From Bradyrhizobium sp. LMTR 3 (lineage in GTDB: Bacteria; Pseudomonadota; Alphaproteobacteria; Rhizobiales; Xanthobacteraceae): a stretch of 64,000 nucleotides of DNA. The notes below the pieces were generated by a model, which worked only from the letters and a program-made list of their open reading frames with translations, ran no database searches and was not told the DNA's origin. Positions 25,996-33,612 of the stretch are shown here, one piece after another; position 1 is the stretch's first letter; each line of letters begins with the position of its first letter. The position numbers were made by a program, and so were the translations under genes. The stretch lies in the NCBI RefSeq assembly GCF_001693485.1, contig NZ_MAXC01000053.1, positions 353,825-417,824 of the forward strand, given 5' to 3'.

Positions 25996-27164
25996 CGCGC
26001 GAGCCGGTCCCGCGCCAGCCAGACCACCAGCCCGCCGAGAGCGGCCATCGCCGCCATCACGTAATAGATGCCTTGTCCCCAGGTCTCGTAGATCGTGCCT
26101 GACGCGACCGAGGCGAGGCCGGCGACGATGCCGCCGCAGGCGGTCAGATAGCCCTGTGCCCGCGCCATCACGTGGCCGGGCACGTGATGCAGCATCAATC
26201 CCATGATGCCGACCTGCGTCAGCCCGAAACTCAGCGCATGCGCGAGCTGGACGATCGCAAGGATAGCGAGCGGCAGGTCCTGCGCCATCATCACCCAGCG
26301 CGTGGCCGCGCTCAGCGCCGCGATCGCCACCAGCATCGACGGCTGCAGGGTGAACCGCGGCGACAGGGCGAACAGCACGATCTCGGCGATCACGCCGAGC
26401 ACCCACAGAACGGCGATCGTCAGTCCGTCGAACCCCGCTTGTTGCCAGGCAATCGACGCGAAAATGTAATAGGCGGCATGGCTGCCCTGGATCAGCGCCG
26501 ACGCCACGATGATCGCGATAAAGCCGCCGTCGCGCAGCAGCGCGCCCGCGTCGCCCGTGACCGGGCGAACGGCCTTGACGTCGTCGAGCGGCTCCAGCGC
26601 AAGGCTGGCCAGCGCCCCGAGCGCCGCCGAGCCGGCGATGATCCAGATCAGATTTCGGGCGGCGATGAAGTCGAACATTAAGCCGCAGACCAGCGCGCCC
26701 AAAACGAAGGCGGCCGAGCCCCACAGCCGCAACGGCCCGTAGTTGAGGCCATAGCGCTTCACCCCCCGTAACGCATAGGCATCCGTGAGCGGCACCATAG
26801 GCGTCCAAAGGCAGCAGGTCAGCGCGTAGATCAGGAACACCAGCACCGGCAAATGCTGGGTGCCCAGCACGAAAAAGCCCAACGCGGTGGCAAAGGCGGT
26901 CACGATGATGCCGCGGCGCAAGGCCTGCCGCCGTTCCGCAAGGCCCGTCACCACCGGAAGCGTGGTAAATCGGCTCACCGGGGGCACGGCCGTGATCAGC
27001 CCTATCCAAAACGCATCGATCCCGACCGCCTTCAACCATACCGTGAAAAACGGCAGATGGGTGCCGGTCATGCCGAACAGCGTGCCGTAAAACAGCGCCA
27101 CTCGGGTCGCGAATCGCTTCGATGCACCTTGAGAAGCGATGGGGATTTGTGATTCGCTTGGCAT
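25965..27164 (-). CDS. MFS transporter, 3-phenylpropionate-permease-like
   Basis: Twelve hydrophobic helices in about 399 residues from ATG 27164. The first is TRVALFYGTLFGMTGTHLPFFTVWL, followed by GIDAFWIGLITAVPPVSRFTTLPVVTGLAER, the pattern of the MFS_1-like (HsrA/HcaT) group. The central loop has YGPLRLWGSAAFVLG, typical of this group. The substrate is unknown. The frame continues to 27242, but that would overlap the divergent gene starting at 27241. It overlaps dgcA by 31 bp at the stop end. Confidence 0.85.
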   Translation of the reverse strand: MPSESQIPIASQGASKRFATRVALFYGTLFGMTGTHLPFFTVWLKAVGIDAFWIGLITAVPPVSRFTTLPVVTGLAERRQALRRGIIVTAFATALGFFVLGTQHLPVLVFLIYALTCCLWTPMVPLTDAYALRGVKRYGLNYGPLRLWGSAAFVLGALVCGLMFDFIAARNLIWIIAGSAALGALASLALEPLDDVKAVRPVTGDAGALLRDGGFIAIIVASALIQGSHAAYYIFASIAWQQAGFDGLTIAVLWVLGVIAEIVLFALSPRFTLQPSMLVAIAALSAATRWVMMAQDLPLAILAIVQLAHALSFGLTQVGIMGLMLHHVPGHVMARAQGYLTACGGIVAGLASVASGTIYETWGQGIYYVMAAMAALGGLVVWLARDRLARQPHKAASGG

Positions 27165-27240
27165 CAATTCAATTGCGATTCGGTCAATATCGTGTTGTTT
27201 CGTTATCGCAATGCGCGCCGATTTGCGCGAAGAGTTTGAC

Positions 27241-28596
27241 ATGGCCGACGAAGCATTCGCCCTTTCGCCGATCTCAGCACGCGCGGCGCTGCCGAGCGAG
27301 GAGGACTATGCTGCGATCGCCGAAGCGTTCATGGAGACTTCGCGGGGCCGCTGGTTCCTGACCGAATACGCCAAGCGCAACCGCAACGCCGACACCCGCA
27401 TGGTGCTGGACGCGGTGGCGCGGATCGAGCAAAGCCTCACCGCCCAGCGGGAAGAGACCCTTCAGCGGGAAGCTAGCCTCCAGCGGGAGGAAGGCCTTTC
27501 GGCGCAACAGGCGGCCGAGGCCGTCGCCGCGGCTGCCGCGGCGCAAGAGCGCCTGACCGAGGCGCTCGCCGCCATCCGCGGCGCCGTCGAGGCGGCCGAA
27601 GAATCGGCAGTCGAGGCACTCGACAGCCTCGCGCTGGAGCAGCGGCTGGCGCCGGTCCGCAAGGGCGCGCGGGTGCTGCGCGAAATCGCCTGGCGGTTGC
27701 GGGAAATCGGCAATGACGGGCGGATCTGCGACCTGATCGATTCGCAGGTCTCCGTCATCGAAAAGGGTACCGATCAGTTCTCATCCGAGGAGGCGCGAGC
27801 AGCGCTGCGCGCGGCCTTCGCCGCCCTCCAGGGCCGGCTTGTGGAATTCGGGGACGAGGACCAGTCGCCAGCGCCGGCTGCCGAGTCCGAGGCGGCGTCG
27901 CCCTTCCCGGCCGCGCAGGAAATGCCGCCAGCAGCCGAGCCAGCCTTCGCGCGGGAAGCACCGGAAGCTGCCGAGACGCCATTCGCTTCGATGGCCGCAT
28001 CCGCAGAGGCCGCGCTTGCGGCGGCGGAAGCCATGCTGACGGAACCGGAAACGCCGCTGGCTGCCGAAAGCGCCACCGCTCCAGAGGCTTCGGCCAAAGA
28101 TACCGCTGTGCAAGACGCGACCGTCCGGCACGCGGCTACCCAAGACGGTGCTGCCCAAGACGCTGCTGCCCAAGACAACTCCGTCCAGAACGCCGACGCC
28201 CAAGACACTGATGCGCGGGACGCTGATGCGCAAGACGAGGCGGTCCTCGACATGATCGCGATGGAGATGGGCGCGCCGGATCCGATCAGCGACGTGGAGA
28301 TCGCCGAAGCGATAGCCGAGCAGGTCCGTCTGGCGGAGCCTGTGCCGATTGCTCCCAAGATCGTCGCCAAGGCGCCCGAACCGGTCGCCGCGCCGGCGCC
28401 GCCGCCGGTTCAACAGACGGTTCAACCGTCCCCACCGCCCGCCGCCGCGCCGGCGCCCGTGCCAGCGGTGGAAGTGTCGCTCGGCTCGACCCTCATTGCG
28501 AGCGGGATGCTGCGAAAGCCGGTCACGGCGGCCAACGATCCGCTGGCGCCGATCCGACGCATGAGCCAAGCCGAGAAGATCGCGTTCTTTTCGTAA
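27241..28596 (+). CDS. Ala-rich protein of unknown function with coiled coil and QD-repeat linker
   Basis: From ATG 27241 the protein is 451 residues. Residues 18-62 form a compact segment (EDYAAIAEAFMETSRGRWFLTEYAKRNRNADTRMVLDAVARIE) that I recall as conserved in Bradyrhizobium and Rhodopseudomonas hypothetical proteins. Residues 62-130 are coiled coil with a repeated LQREASLQREEGL. About 135-195 look helical and globular. About 205-330 are disordered Ala/Glu/Pro, including short repeats of the type AAQD/ADAQD (nucleotides about 28110-28245). The last 70 residues carry a Pro run and end AANDPLAPIRRMSQAEKIAFFS. No membrane segment or enzyme motif is seen. The function is unknown. Confidence 0.75.
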   Translation: MADEAFALSPISARAALPSEEDYAAIAEAFMETSRGRWFLTEYAKRNRNADTRMVLDAVARIEQSLTAQREETLQREASLQREEGLSAQQAAEAVAAAAAAQERLTEALAAIRGAVEAAEESAVEALDSLALEQRLAPVRKGARVLREIAWRLREIGNDGRICDLIDSQVSVIEKGTDQFSSEEARAALRAAFAALQGRLVEFGDEDQSPAPAAESEAASPFPAAQEMPPAAEPAFAREAPEAAETPFASMAASAEAALAAAEAMLTEPETPLAAESATAPEASAKDTAVQDATVRHAATQDGAAQDAAAQDNSVQNADAQDTDARDADAQDEAVLDMIAMEMGAPDPISDVEIAEAIAEQVRLAEPVPIAPKIVAKAPEPVAAPAPPPVQQTVQPSPPPAAAPAPVPAVEVSLGSTLIASGMLRKPVTAANDPLAPIRRMSQAEKIAFFS

Positions 28597-28684
28597 GCGC
28601 TCTGCGCCGCCTGGAAAGCGCGCCGGCTTCCATGACGCGTCCGCAGCAAAGTGGGGCACCACATCGCCCGGACGTCCTCAACAG

Positions 28685-28729
28685 AAAAAAAGGAGCGAGA
28701 TAACGATTCGAAGAAAAGCCATCTCGCTC
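28685..28729 (-). terminator. Rho-independent terminator after the HdeD gene
   Basis: Read on the minus strand, GAGCGAGAT (28729-28721) and ATCTCGCTC (28701-28693) form a 9-bp stem with a 19-nt loop, followed by CC and a run of seven T (28691-28685). It lies 18 bp after the HdeD stop. The loop is long, but the T-run is good. Confidence 0.7.
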
Positions 28730-28746
28730 TAGTAGGCAGGGAGGAG

Positions 28747-29310
28747 CTACGCGGTTCGGGTGGTAGGCTGCCACGCGTAAGCCAACCACCCGATGCCATG
28801 GGATATCAGATCGACGCCGAGGACGAATCCGAGGACCCACAAGCCCGTCATCGGAAATCCCGTCAGGATCACGAGGCCAGCCAATACGCCGAATGCGCCG
28901 GACAGCAGCATGATCCAGCCCGCCTCTCGCCAATGGCTGACACCGAGCAGGATGCGAACGAATCCGGAGATCAGCAACACCAGGCCGAGGACGTAGGTGA
29001 GGATCAGGGCACTGGCGACCGGCTGGCCCACCAGCACGACGCCAAAGGCGATGTACAGGATGCCGAGAAGCACCTGCCATACGAATCCTCCCCATCCCTT
29101 GGTCCAGAATGCATGGACGATCTCGAACGCGCCGGCGACGATCGAAACCCAACCGATGAAGATGGTGCTGATCAAGGTGACGAGCATGACGTCGCCGAGA
29201 ACCAGGAAGCCTGCCAGGATCAAGACGAGTCCAAGCAGAACACAGATCCAGAACGGCGGCGCAGGCAGGTTGGTGACGCCCATCGGCGAACTGTTGTCAA
29301 TTGTAGTCAT
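28747..29310 (-). CDS. HdeD family membrane protein (DUF308)
   Basis: A 187-residue protein with six membrane helices in three hairpins, from FWICVLLGLVLILAGFLVLGD onward, with the DUF308 repeats GWVSIVAGAFEIVHAF, YIAFGVVLVGQPVASALILTYVLGL and GVLAGLVILTGFPMTGLWVLGFVLGVDLI. E. coli HdeD gives acid resistance at high cell density by an unknown mechanism. Here the gene is followed by a clear terminator and lies 49 bp downstream of the Tat-signal gene. The wider neighbourhood includes a glutaminase, another acid-resistance-type function. Confidence 0.9.
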   Translation of the reverse strand: MTTIDNSSPMGVTNLPAPPFWICVLLGLVLILAGFLVLGDVMLVTLISTIFIGWVSIVAGAFEIVHAFWTKGWGGFVWQVLLGILYIAFGVVLVGQPVASALILTYVLGLVLLISGFVRILLGVSHWREAGWIMLLSGAFGVLAGLVILTGFPMTGLWVLGFVLGVDLISHGIGWLAYAWQPTTRTA

Positions 29311-29359
29311 GTCAGCCTCCTCACTTCACGTCTCATCGCAGCCTCGAGCAGCGTGGCCA

Positions 29360-29683
29360 TCACCGCCATCGCCAGCCGCACCGGCGACGGCCGCGGTGCC
29401 ACCAGCAGACCCAACGGCGACGCCGACGACGATGCCAGTGAGGGGGAGGACGCGACGGCCGCGTGGGCGGCCGTCCCGGTGGCCGTCCAGCCGGTGATCC
29501 AGGCGGCCGCGTGCCAGGGCCTTGAGCCTCGAGCTTGAAATCTCCGGCGTTCCTTCCAGGATCCTTCTGCACCGCGAGCGGCGCCGCCTCGGCAACGCCT
29601 GGTGGCAGGCTTGTGGCCAGGCCGATGGTCACGGCACCGCACACCAGAGTCCGCAGCGCAGTGCGACGGTCGATTGCATCCAT
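29360..29683 (-). CDS. small exported protein with Tat-like signal and Arg/Trp-rich C-terminus
   Basis: A 107-residue protein. MDAIDRRTALRTLVCG followed by a hydrophobic run and PPGVAEAAPLA looks like a twin-arginine signal with cleavage near residue 34. The middle is Pro/Gly/Arg-rich with repeated RPP and GRPP units. The last 26 residues hold 12 Arg, 6 Trp, 3 His and 2 Cys (core RRRRRRWVCWWHRG). I recall similar tails in Bradyrhizobium hypothetical proteins, which supports the frame. A ribosome site GGAGAAC precedes the ATG. The tail could bind membranes, nucleic acid or a metal. Function unknown. It lies between the MFS exporter (48 bp) and HdeD genes, all on the same strand. Confidence 0.7.
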   Translation of the reverse strand: MDAIDRRTALRTLVCGAVTIGLATSLPPGVAEAAPLAVQKDPGRNAGDFKLEAQGPGTRPPGSPAGRPPGRPPTRPSRPPPHWHRRRRRRWVCWWHRGRRRCGWRWR

Positions 29684-29731
29684 TGTTGTTCTCCTTCTTG
29701 CGACGCCCCTTTCCTCGCATGCTCGTGCTGA

Positions 29732-31381
29732 TCAGCCGGACCTCAATCGGTTGCCGGGCGCATCGCTCGGTATCTCGCCCGGCAGGTAGTTTGGAAGCCG
29801 GCCCGCCGGAATGATCGCCAGCAGTGCAAGACCGGCCATGATCAGCAGTCCGATCTTCAGGGCACGCAGCCGCGCTTCAGTATTCACCCGTACGGCTTCT
29901 TCGACTTGCTGCGGCGTCGCGGTCGTTCCTTCCATCACACTGCGCAGCCGGTCGTTGCTGACGAAGGTGATGTTGTCGAGATCGACCTGGCTCTGGATCT
30001 CCTTCGGCAGGTCGGGGCTGGCCGCGATGCTGCTGAGCGCAATCGCACTCAACAGACCGACCAGAAGTGCACCCGCTACCGCCGTTCCAACCGCAGCGGC
30101 CAGATTTTGCGTGGTGCCGCGCAGCGACCCGACATCGCCTGCCAGCTCCTTGGGCGAGGCGGTGACCAGCACGTTGAACAACAGGGTGACCAGCGAGCCC
30201 TGCCCGATCCCGAACAGAACCAGGCCGATCAGCACGGGAATCTCGCTCCAGTCGTTGCGCACGACTATGGCCAGCCACACCAGACCAACCGTGCACAACA
30301 TGAAGCCGTAGCGACCGATCTGCCGCGGCGTCAGCCGGTCGTAGACATTGACGATCAGCATCGCCGTGAAGGACACCGTCAGATTGAACGGCATCATCGC
30401 AATCGCGGTCGCAAGCGGCGAGCGGCCCTGCACGATCTGAATGTACAGCGGCACTGAGAAATTAAGCGCCGCCTCCAGCGCGACAACAGCAAACAGCGCA
30501 TAGACCGCGCAGCGCTCCTCCGGCGAGTCGATCACCTCGAGCGCCAATAGCGGAGTCTTCCCGACAGCCTGACGCCGATGCGTCCACATCAGGAATGCCT
30601 GCCCGAGCACGACGCCGAGAACGATCATGATCGGGGCCGGTGAAAGGCCGAGCAGATCGAATGGCGCATTGGCGGTGGCGAGTGCGAGTCCCCATCCGTT
30701 CAGATTGTTGAAGCCGAAACTGATGAGAACGATCGCCGATGCGGCCAAAACCACACCGAAGATATCAATCTGCACATCCGGGCGGCCGTAGTCGCGCTTG
30801 AGACGGAAACTCAACAGGAAAACAATCGCGGAAACCGCGATCAGGATGCCGAACGCGGGCCGCCAGCCTATATAGGTGCCGAGCACGCCGCCGATGATGA
30901 ACGCCAGCACGCCAGCCGCCGCGCGCGCGGAGCCGAGCGCACCCACCGCCGTCGCCTGCTGCCGTCCCGTATAATTCTCGGCAATCAGCGCCACCAGCGA
31001 CGGTACGATCACGGCGCCGGCCGCGCCGCAGAGCGCTTGCGCTGTGATCATCAACGTCGCCGTGGGACTGAATGTCATCAATATCTGCGACGCGCAGAAC
31101 AGGATGACGGCGAATCGGAACACCTGCAACGCGCCGAACCGCTGCGCGAGTTTCGCGCCGAGCATCACGAAACCAGCCACCAGCATGGAATAGGCCACGA
31201 TACCCGTCGCAACCGTCGTCGGCGGCACGCCAAAACTCTTGACCATCCCGCCGAGCGCCACTGGTAGCGAGGCGACGTTGTAGGACATGATCATCTGGCC
31301 GAGCGCGATGGCGATCATCGGCACCCATGACTCCCGCGCTTCTTCCCGGATTGCTCCGATCGGTATCGAGTGCGTCGCCAT
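29732..31381 (-). CDS. 14-helix MFS exporter (DHA2-like)
   Basis: From ATG 31381, with GAGAGGA upstream, the protein is 549 residues. It has about 14 hydrophobic helices, including IAIALGQMIMSYNVASLPVALGGMVKSF at the start and VPSLVALIAENYTGRQQATAVGALGSARAAAGVLAFIIGGVLGTYIGWR, with motif C-like GSARAAAGVLAFIIGG. A periplasmic loop of about 70 residues lies before the last helix. DHA2 proteins export drugs or metabolites with protons. The gene starts 56 bp downstream of the glutaminase gene on the same strand, so a joint transcript is likely. The exported compound is unknown. Confidence 0.86.
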   Translation of the reverse strand: MATHSIPIGAIREEARESWVPMIAIALGQMIMSYNVASLPVALGGMVKSFGVPPTTVATGIVAYSMLVAGFVMLGAKLAQRFGALQVFRFAVILFCASQILMTFSPTATLMITAQALCGAAGAVIVPSLVALIAENYTGRQQATAVGALGSARAAAGVLAFIIGGVLGTYIGWRPAFGILIAVSAIVFLLSFRLKRDYGRPDVQIDIFGVVLAASAIVLISFGFNNLNGWGLALATANAPFDLLGLSPAPIMIVLGVVLGQAFLMWTHRRQAVGKTPLLALEVIDSPEERCAVYALFAVVALEAALNFSVPLYIQIVQGRSPLATAIAMMPFNLTVSFTAMLIVNVYDRLTPRQIGRYGFMLCTVGLVWLAIVVRNDWSEIPVLIGLVLFGIGQGSLVTLLFNVLVTASPKELAGDVGSLRGTTQNLAAAVGTAVAGALLVGLLSAIALSSIAASPDLPKEIQSQVDLDNITFVSNDRLRSVMEGTTATPQQVEEAVRVNTEARLRALKIGLLIMAGLALLAIIPAGRLPNYLPGEIPSDAPGNRLRSG

Positions 31382-31436
31382 GATGTCCTCTCGATCTACT
31401 CGGTTCGGCTCGACCAAGCCGCTCTTTGCATCTGCT

Positions 31437-32435
31437 TCAGTTTTCCGGTTGCGATACGAACAGATCCATTCCCAGCCGCTGCGAGAGGAATTTCGCCGCG
31501 AGCTGTCCCTTCACGCTGTTGCCGGCCGCATCGAGCGGCGGCGCGAAGGTGCCAAAACCGCCCTTCCCCGGCGAGACCGCGACGATGCCGCCGCCGATTC
31601 CGCTCTTGCCGGGCAGGCCGATGTCGTAGAGCCAATCGCCCGAGGTCTCGTATAAGCCGGCGGTAATCATCACGGTCAGCGCATAGTGGCAGACCGCAGC
31701 ATCCACCACGCGCTGCCGGGTAACCGGGTTGACGCCGCCGTCCGCCAGCGTCGCGCCCATGACCGCCAGATCTCTGGCGCTTACGTTGAGTGAGCACTGC
31801 CGCGTGTAGAGATCGGTCGCCTGCTTGGCGTCGCAATAGATGCGGTCGTAGCTCTGCAGCAGCCGCGCGATACTGCGGTTGCGATAGTTGGTTTGCGACG
31901 CCGAGGCGTACACCTCTTCATTGAGCGCGAGCTTGCGCCCGGCAAACCGCGACAGCCCGTCGTGAATGAATTGCCACTGGCCATCCACCGTGAGGCCGGG
32001 GACAAGGCTTGTGGTCGCGATCGCGCCCGCGTTGACCATCGGGTTGGTGCGGCCACCGCCCTGCTCGATCGCCGCGAGGGAGTTAAAGGGCAATCCGGTG
32101 GCGTTCGCCCCAAGTCTTGTGCGCGCCTCTTCCGGGCCGATCGTCTCGCAGACCAGCGCGAACACGAACGGTTTCGACACGCTCATGATCGAGAATTCAT
32201 AGCCGGTGTCGCCGGCCTCGTAGACACGCCCGCTGGTGCCGGCGACGCAAATCCCGAACAGTTCGCGGGGAACCCTGGCAAGGGCCGGATAGACCTGCGA
32301 ATTCTGTCCCTCGCCATTCGACTTGAAGCGCCGATGGGCGTCGGACACCAACCTCTGCACCAACTCGGGTTCTGGCAGGTGTCCTGTCGAGATGTAAGGG
32401 CGTTCTATAGATTCCGAAATCGAAGGTGAGTCCAT
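31437..32435 (-). CDS. glsA: glutaminase (serine-dependent beta-lactamase fold)
   Basis: From ATG 32435 the protein is 332 residues; GGAGGAG upstream fixes this start over the longer frame to 32498. It has the glutaminase A features: GYEFSIMSVSKPFVFAL with the catalytic S-x-x-K, GGGRTNPMVNAGAI, a Tyr/Asn pair in ASQTNYRNRSIARLL, CSLNVSARDLAVMGATLADGG and GKSGIGGGIVAVSPGKGGFG near the end. It hydrolyses L-glutamine to glutamate and ammonia in the cytoplasm. In E. coli the homologue YbaS supplies ammonia for acid resistance. Here the following genes encode an MFS exporter, a Tat-like protein and HdeD. Confidence 0.94.
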   Translation of the reverse strand: MDSPSISESIERPYISTGHLPEPELVQRLVSDAHRRFKSNGEGQNSQVYPALARVPRELFGICVAGTSGRVYEAGDTGYEFSIMSVSKPFVFALVCETIGPEEARTRLGANATGLPFNSLAAIEQGGGRTNPMVNAGAIATTSLVPGLTVDGQWQFIHDGLSRFAGRKLALNEEVYASASQTNYRNRSIARLLQSYDRIYCDAKQATDLYTRQCSLNVSARDLAVMGATLADGGVNPVTRQRVVDAAVCHYALTVMITAGLYETSGDWLYDIGLPGKSGIGGGIVAVSPGKGGFGTFAPPLDAAGNSVKGQLAAKFLSQRLGMDLFVSQPEN

Positions 32436-32971
32436 CGGACTCCTCCATCCGGCTCGACATTCTGCATGCTGCGCGCAGATGATCGGGCCGTTCGGCAACG
32501 CGGGTTACACGCTGATAGACGATCTGCGTCGACCGTCTCAGCTTCATATGACTTGCACGTAGCGTAACGCTCCAAAGTGCATCGAGTCAATCATACAACC
32601 TTAAAGCACGTTTGCGTCGGGCGTGTTCCGCTACACAACTTTGTGACAAATCATGAGAAGTGCCGATGCCACCGCATCGACAAATCTCCGCGAACTAGCG
32701 ACCAATTTGACCGAGCGCTGTCGTGGCTTGGTGGGAGCGATCAGCGAACCGTGATGCGCTCGCTCGCAGGTTGTGATACGGTCAAAACTATGCCGTGCCC
32801 CGCCAAGGCGAAGCTGTGCCATTGGCAAACCGCGGCTCTGCGGGATCGTGCTGTTCGGCCGATTTTCCCGATGAGTGGCGTTGTTTGCTTCGCTGCAGCA
32901 GAAAGGTATCGATCCCTCGCGCGCCGTATATGGCTCGGACTATCCATCACATCGAGTTGGAGGATACGAAG
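32436..32971. other. 536-bp intergenic region without recognised genes
   Basis: Between the divergent glutaminase and DUF1269 genes. Open frames here lack family features or a good start. I see no EcfG or FixK box, no strong hairpin and no RNA gene. The base composition near 32550-32700 is more A/T-rich than its surroundings, as expected of promoters. A ribosome site (TTGGAGGA) lies just before ATG 32972. Confidence 0.4.
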
Positions 32972-33493
32972 ATGTCAGATCTGATCGCAATCATCTATCC
33001 ATCCGAAGCAAAGGCAGAAGAAGTACGGCAACGCCTGTTCAAACTGCACAAGGAATACCTGATCACGATCAGCGATGCCGTGATTGCGGTGAAGACGGAA
33101 GCCGGCCCCGTCAAGCTCAATCAGTTCGTCAACACGACAGCGATCGGAGCCATATCGGGCAGCTTCTGGGGACTGCTGATCGGCGTGCTCTTTCTCAACC
33201 CCCTACTGGGCGTAGCTCTCGGCGCGGCGTCCGGCGCGCTCGGCGGTGCGCTGTCCGACTACGGGATCGATGACCGCTTCATGAAGGACCTCTCGACAAG
33301 CCTGCAACCCGGCAACGCTGCGCTGTTTGTCCTCGTCAAGAACATGACCGCGGACAAGGTGCTGCGCGAGATCCAGGATGCTGGCGGTACCGTGCTCAAG
33401 ACCTCGCTGGATGACAGCAAGGAGCAGAAGCTTCGCGAAGCGCTCGCCAAGGCGAGTGCCGAGCAGGCGCCGCCACAAACCAGCGCGGCGTAG
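32972..33493 (+). CDS. DUF1269 membrane protein
   Basis: From ATG 32972 (MSDLIAIIYPSEAKAEEVRQRLF), with GGAGGA upstream, the protein is 173 residues. An alpha/beta segment of about 60 residues is followed by a Gly-rich membrane hairpin (IGAISGSFWGLLIGVLFLNPLLGVALGAASGALGGALSDYGI). A second soluble part follows, with GIDDRFMKDLSTSLQPGNAALFVLV, the DUF1269 signature. The glycine-zipper hairpin recalls proteins of stress and envelope regulons, but no function is known. It is followed by the metallophosphoesterase gene after 119 bp. Confidence 0.87.
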   Translation: MSDLIAIIYPSEAKAEEVRQRLFKLHKEYLITISDAVIAVKTEAGPVKLNQFVNTTAIGAISGSFWGLLIGVLFLNPLLGVALGAASGALGGALSDYGIDDRFMKDLSTSLQPGNAALFVLVKNMTADKVLREIQDAGGTVLKTSLDDSKEQKLREALAKASAEQAPPQTSAA

Positions 33494-33612
33494 CTCGCGG
33501 TCAAGCGCGGCGCGGCTGGTCGGGCCCGCGGTAGCGATGCCGCGGCTGGCTCCATACCGTGTCGGAGACGAGCCGATGAACCCGATCACTCCGCTCAATG
33601 CGGTATTGAGCA

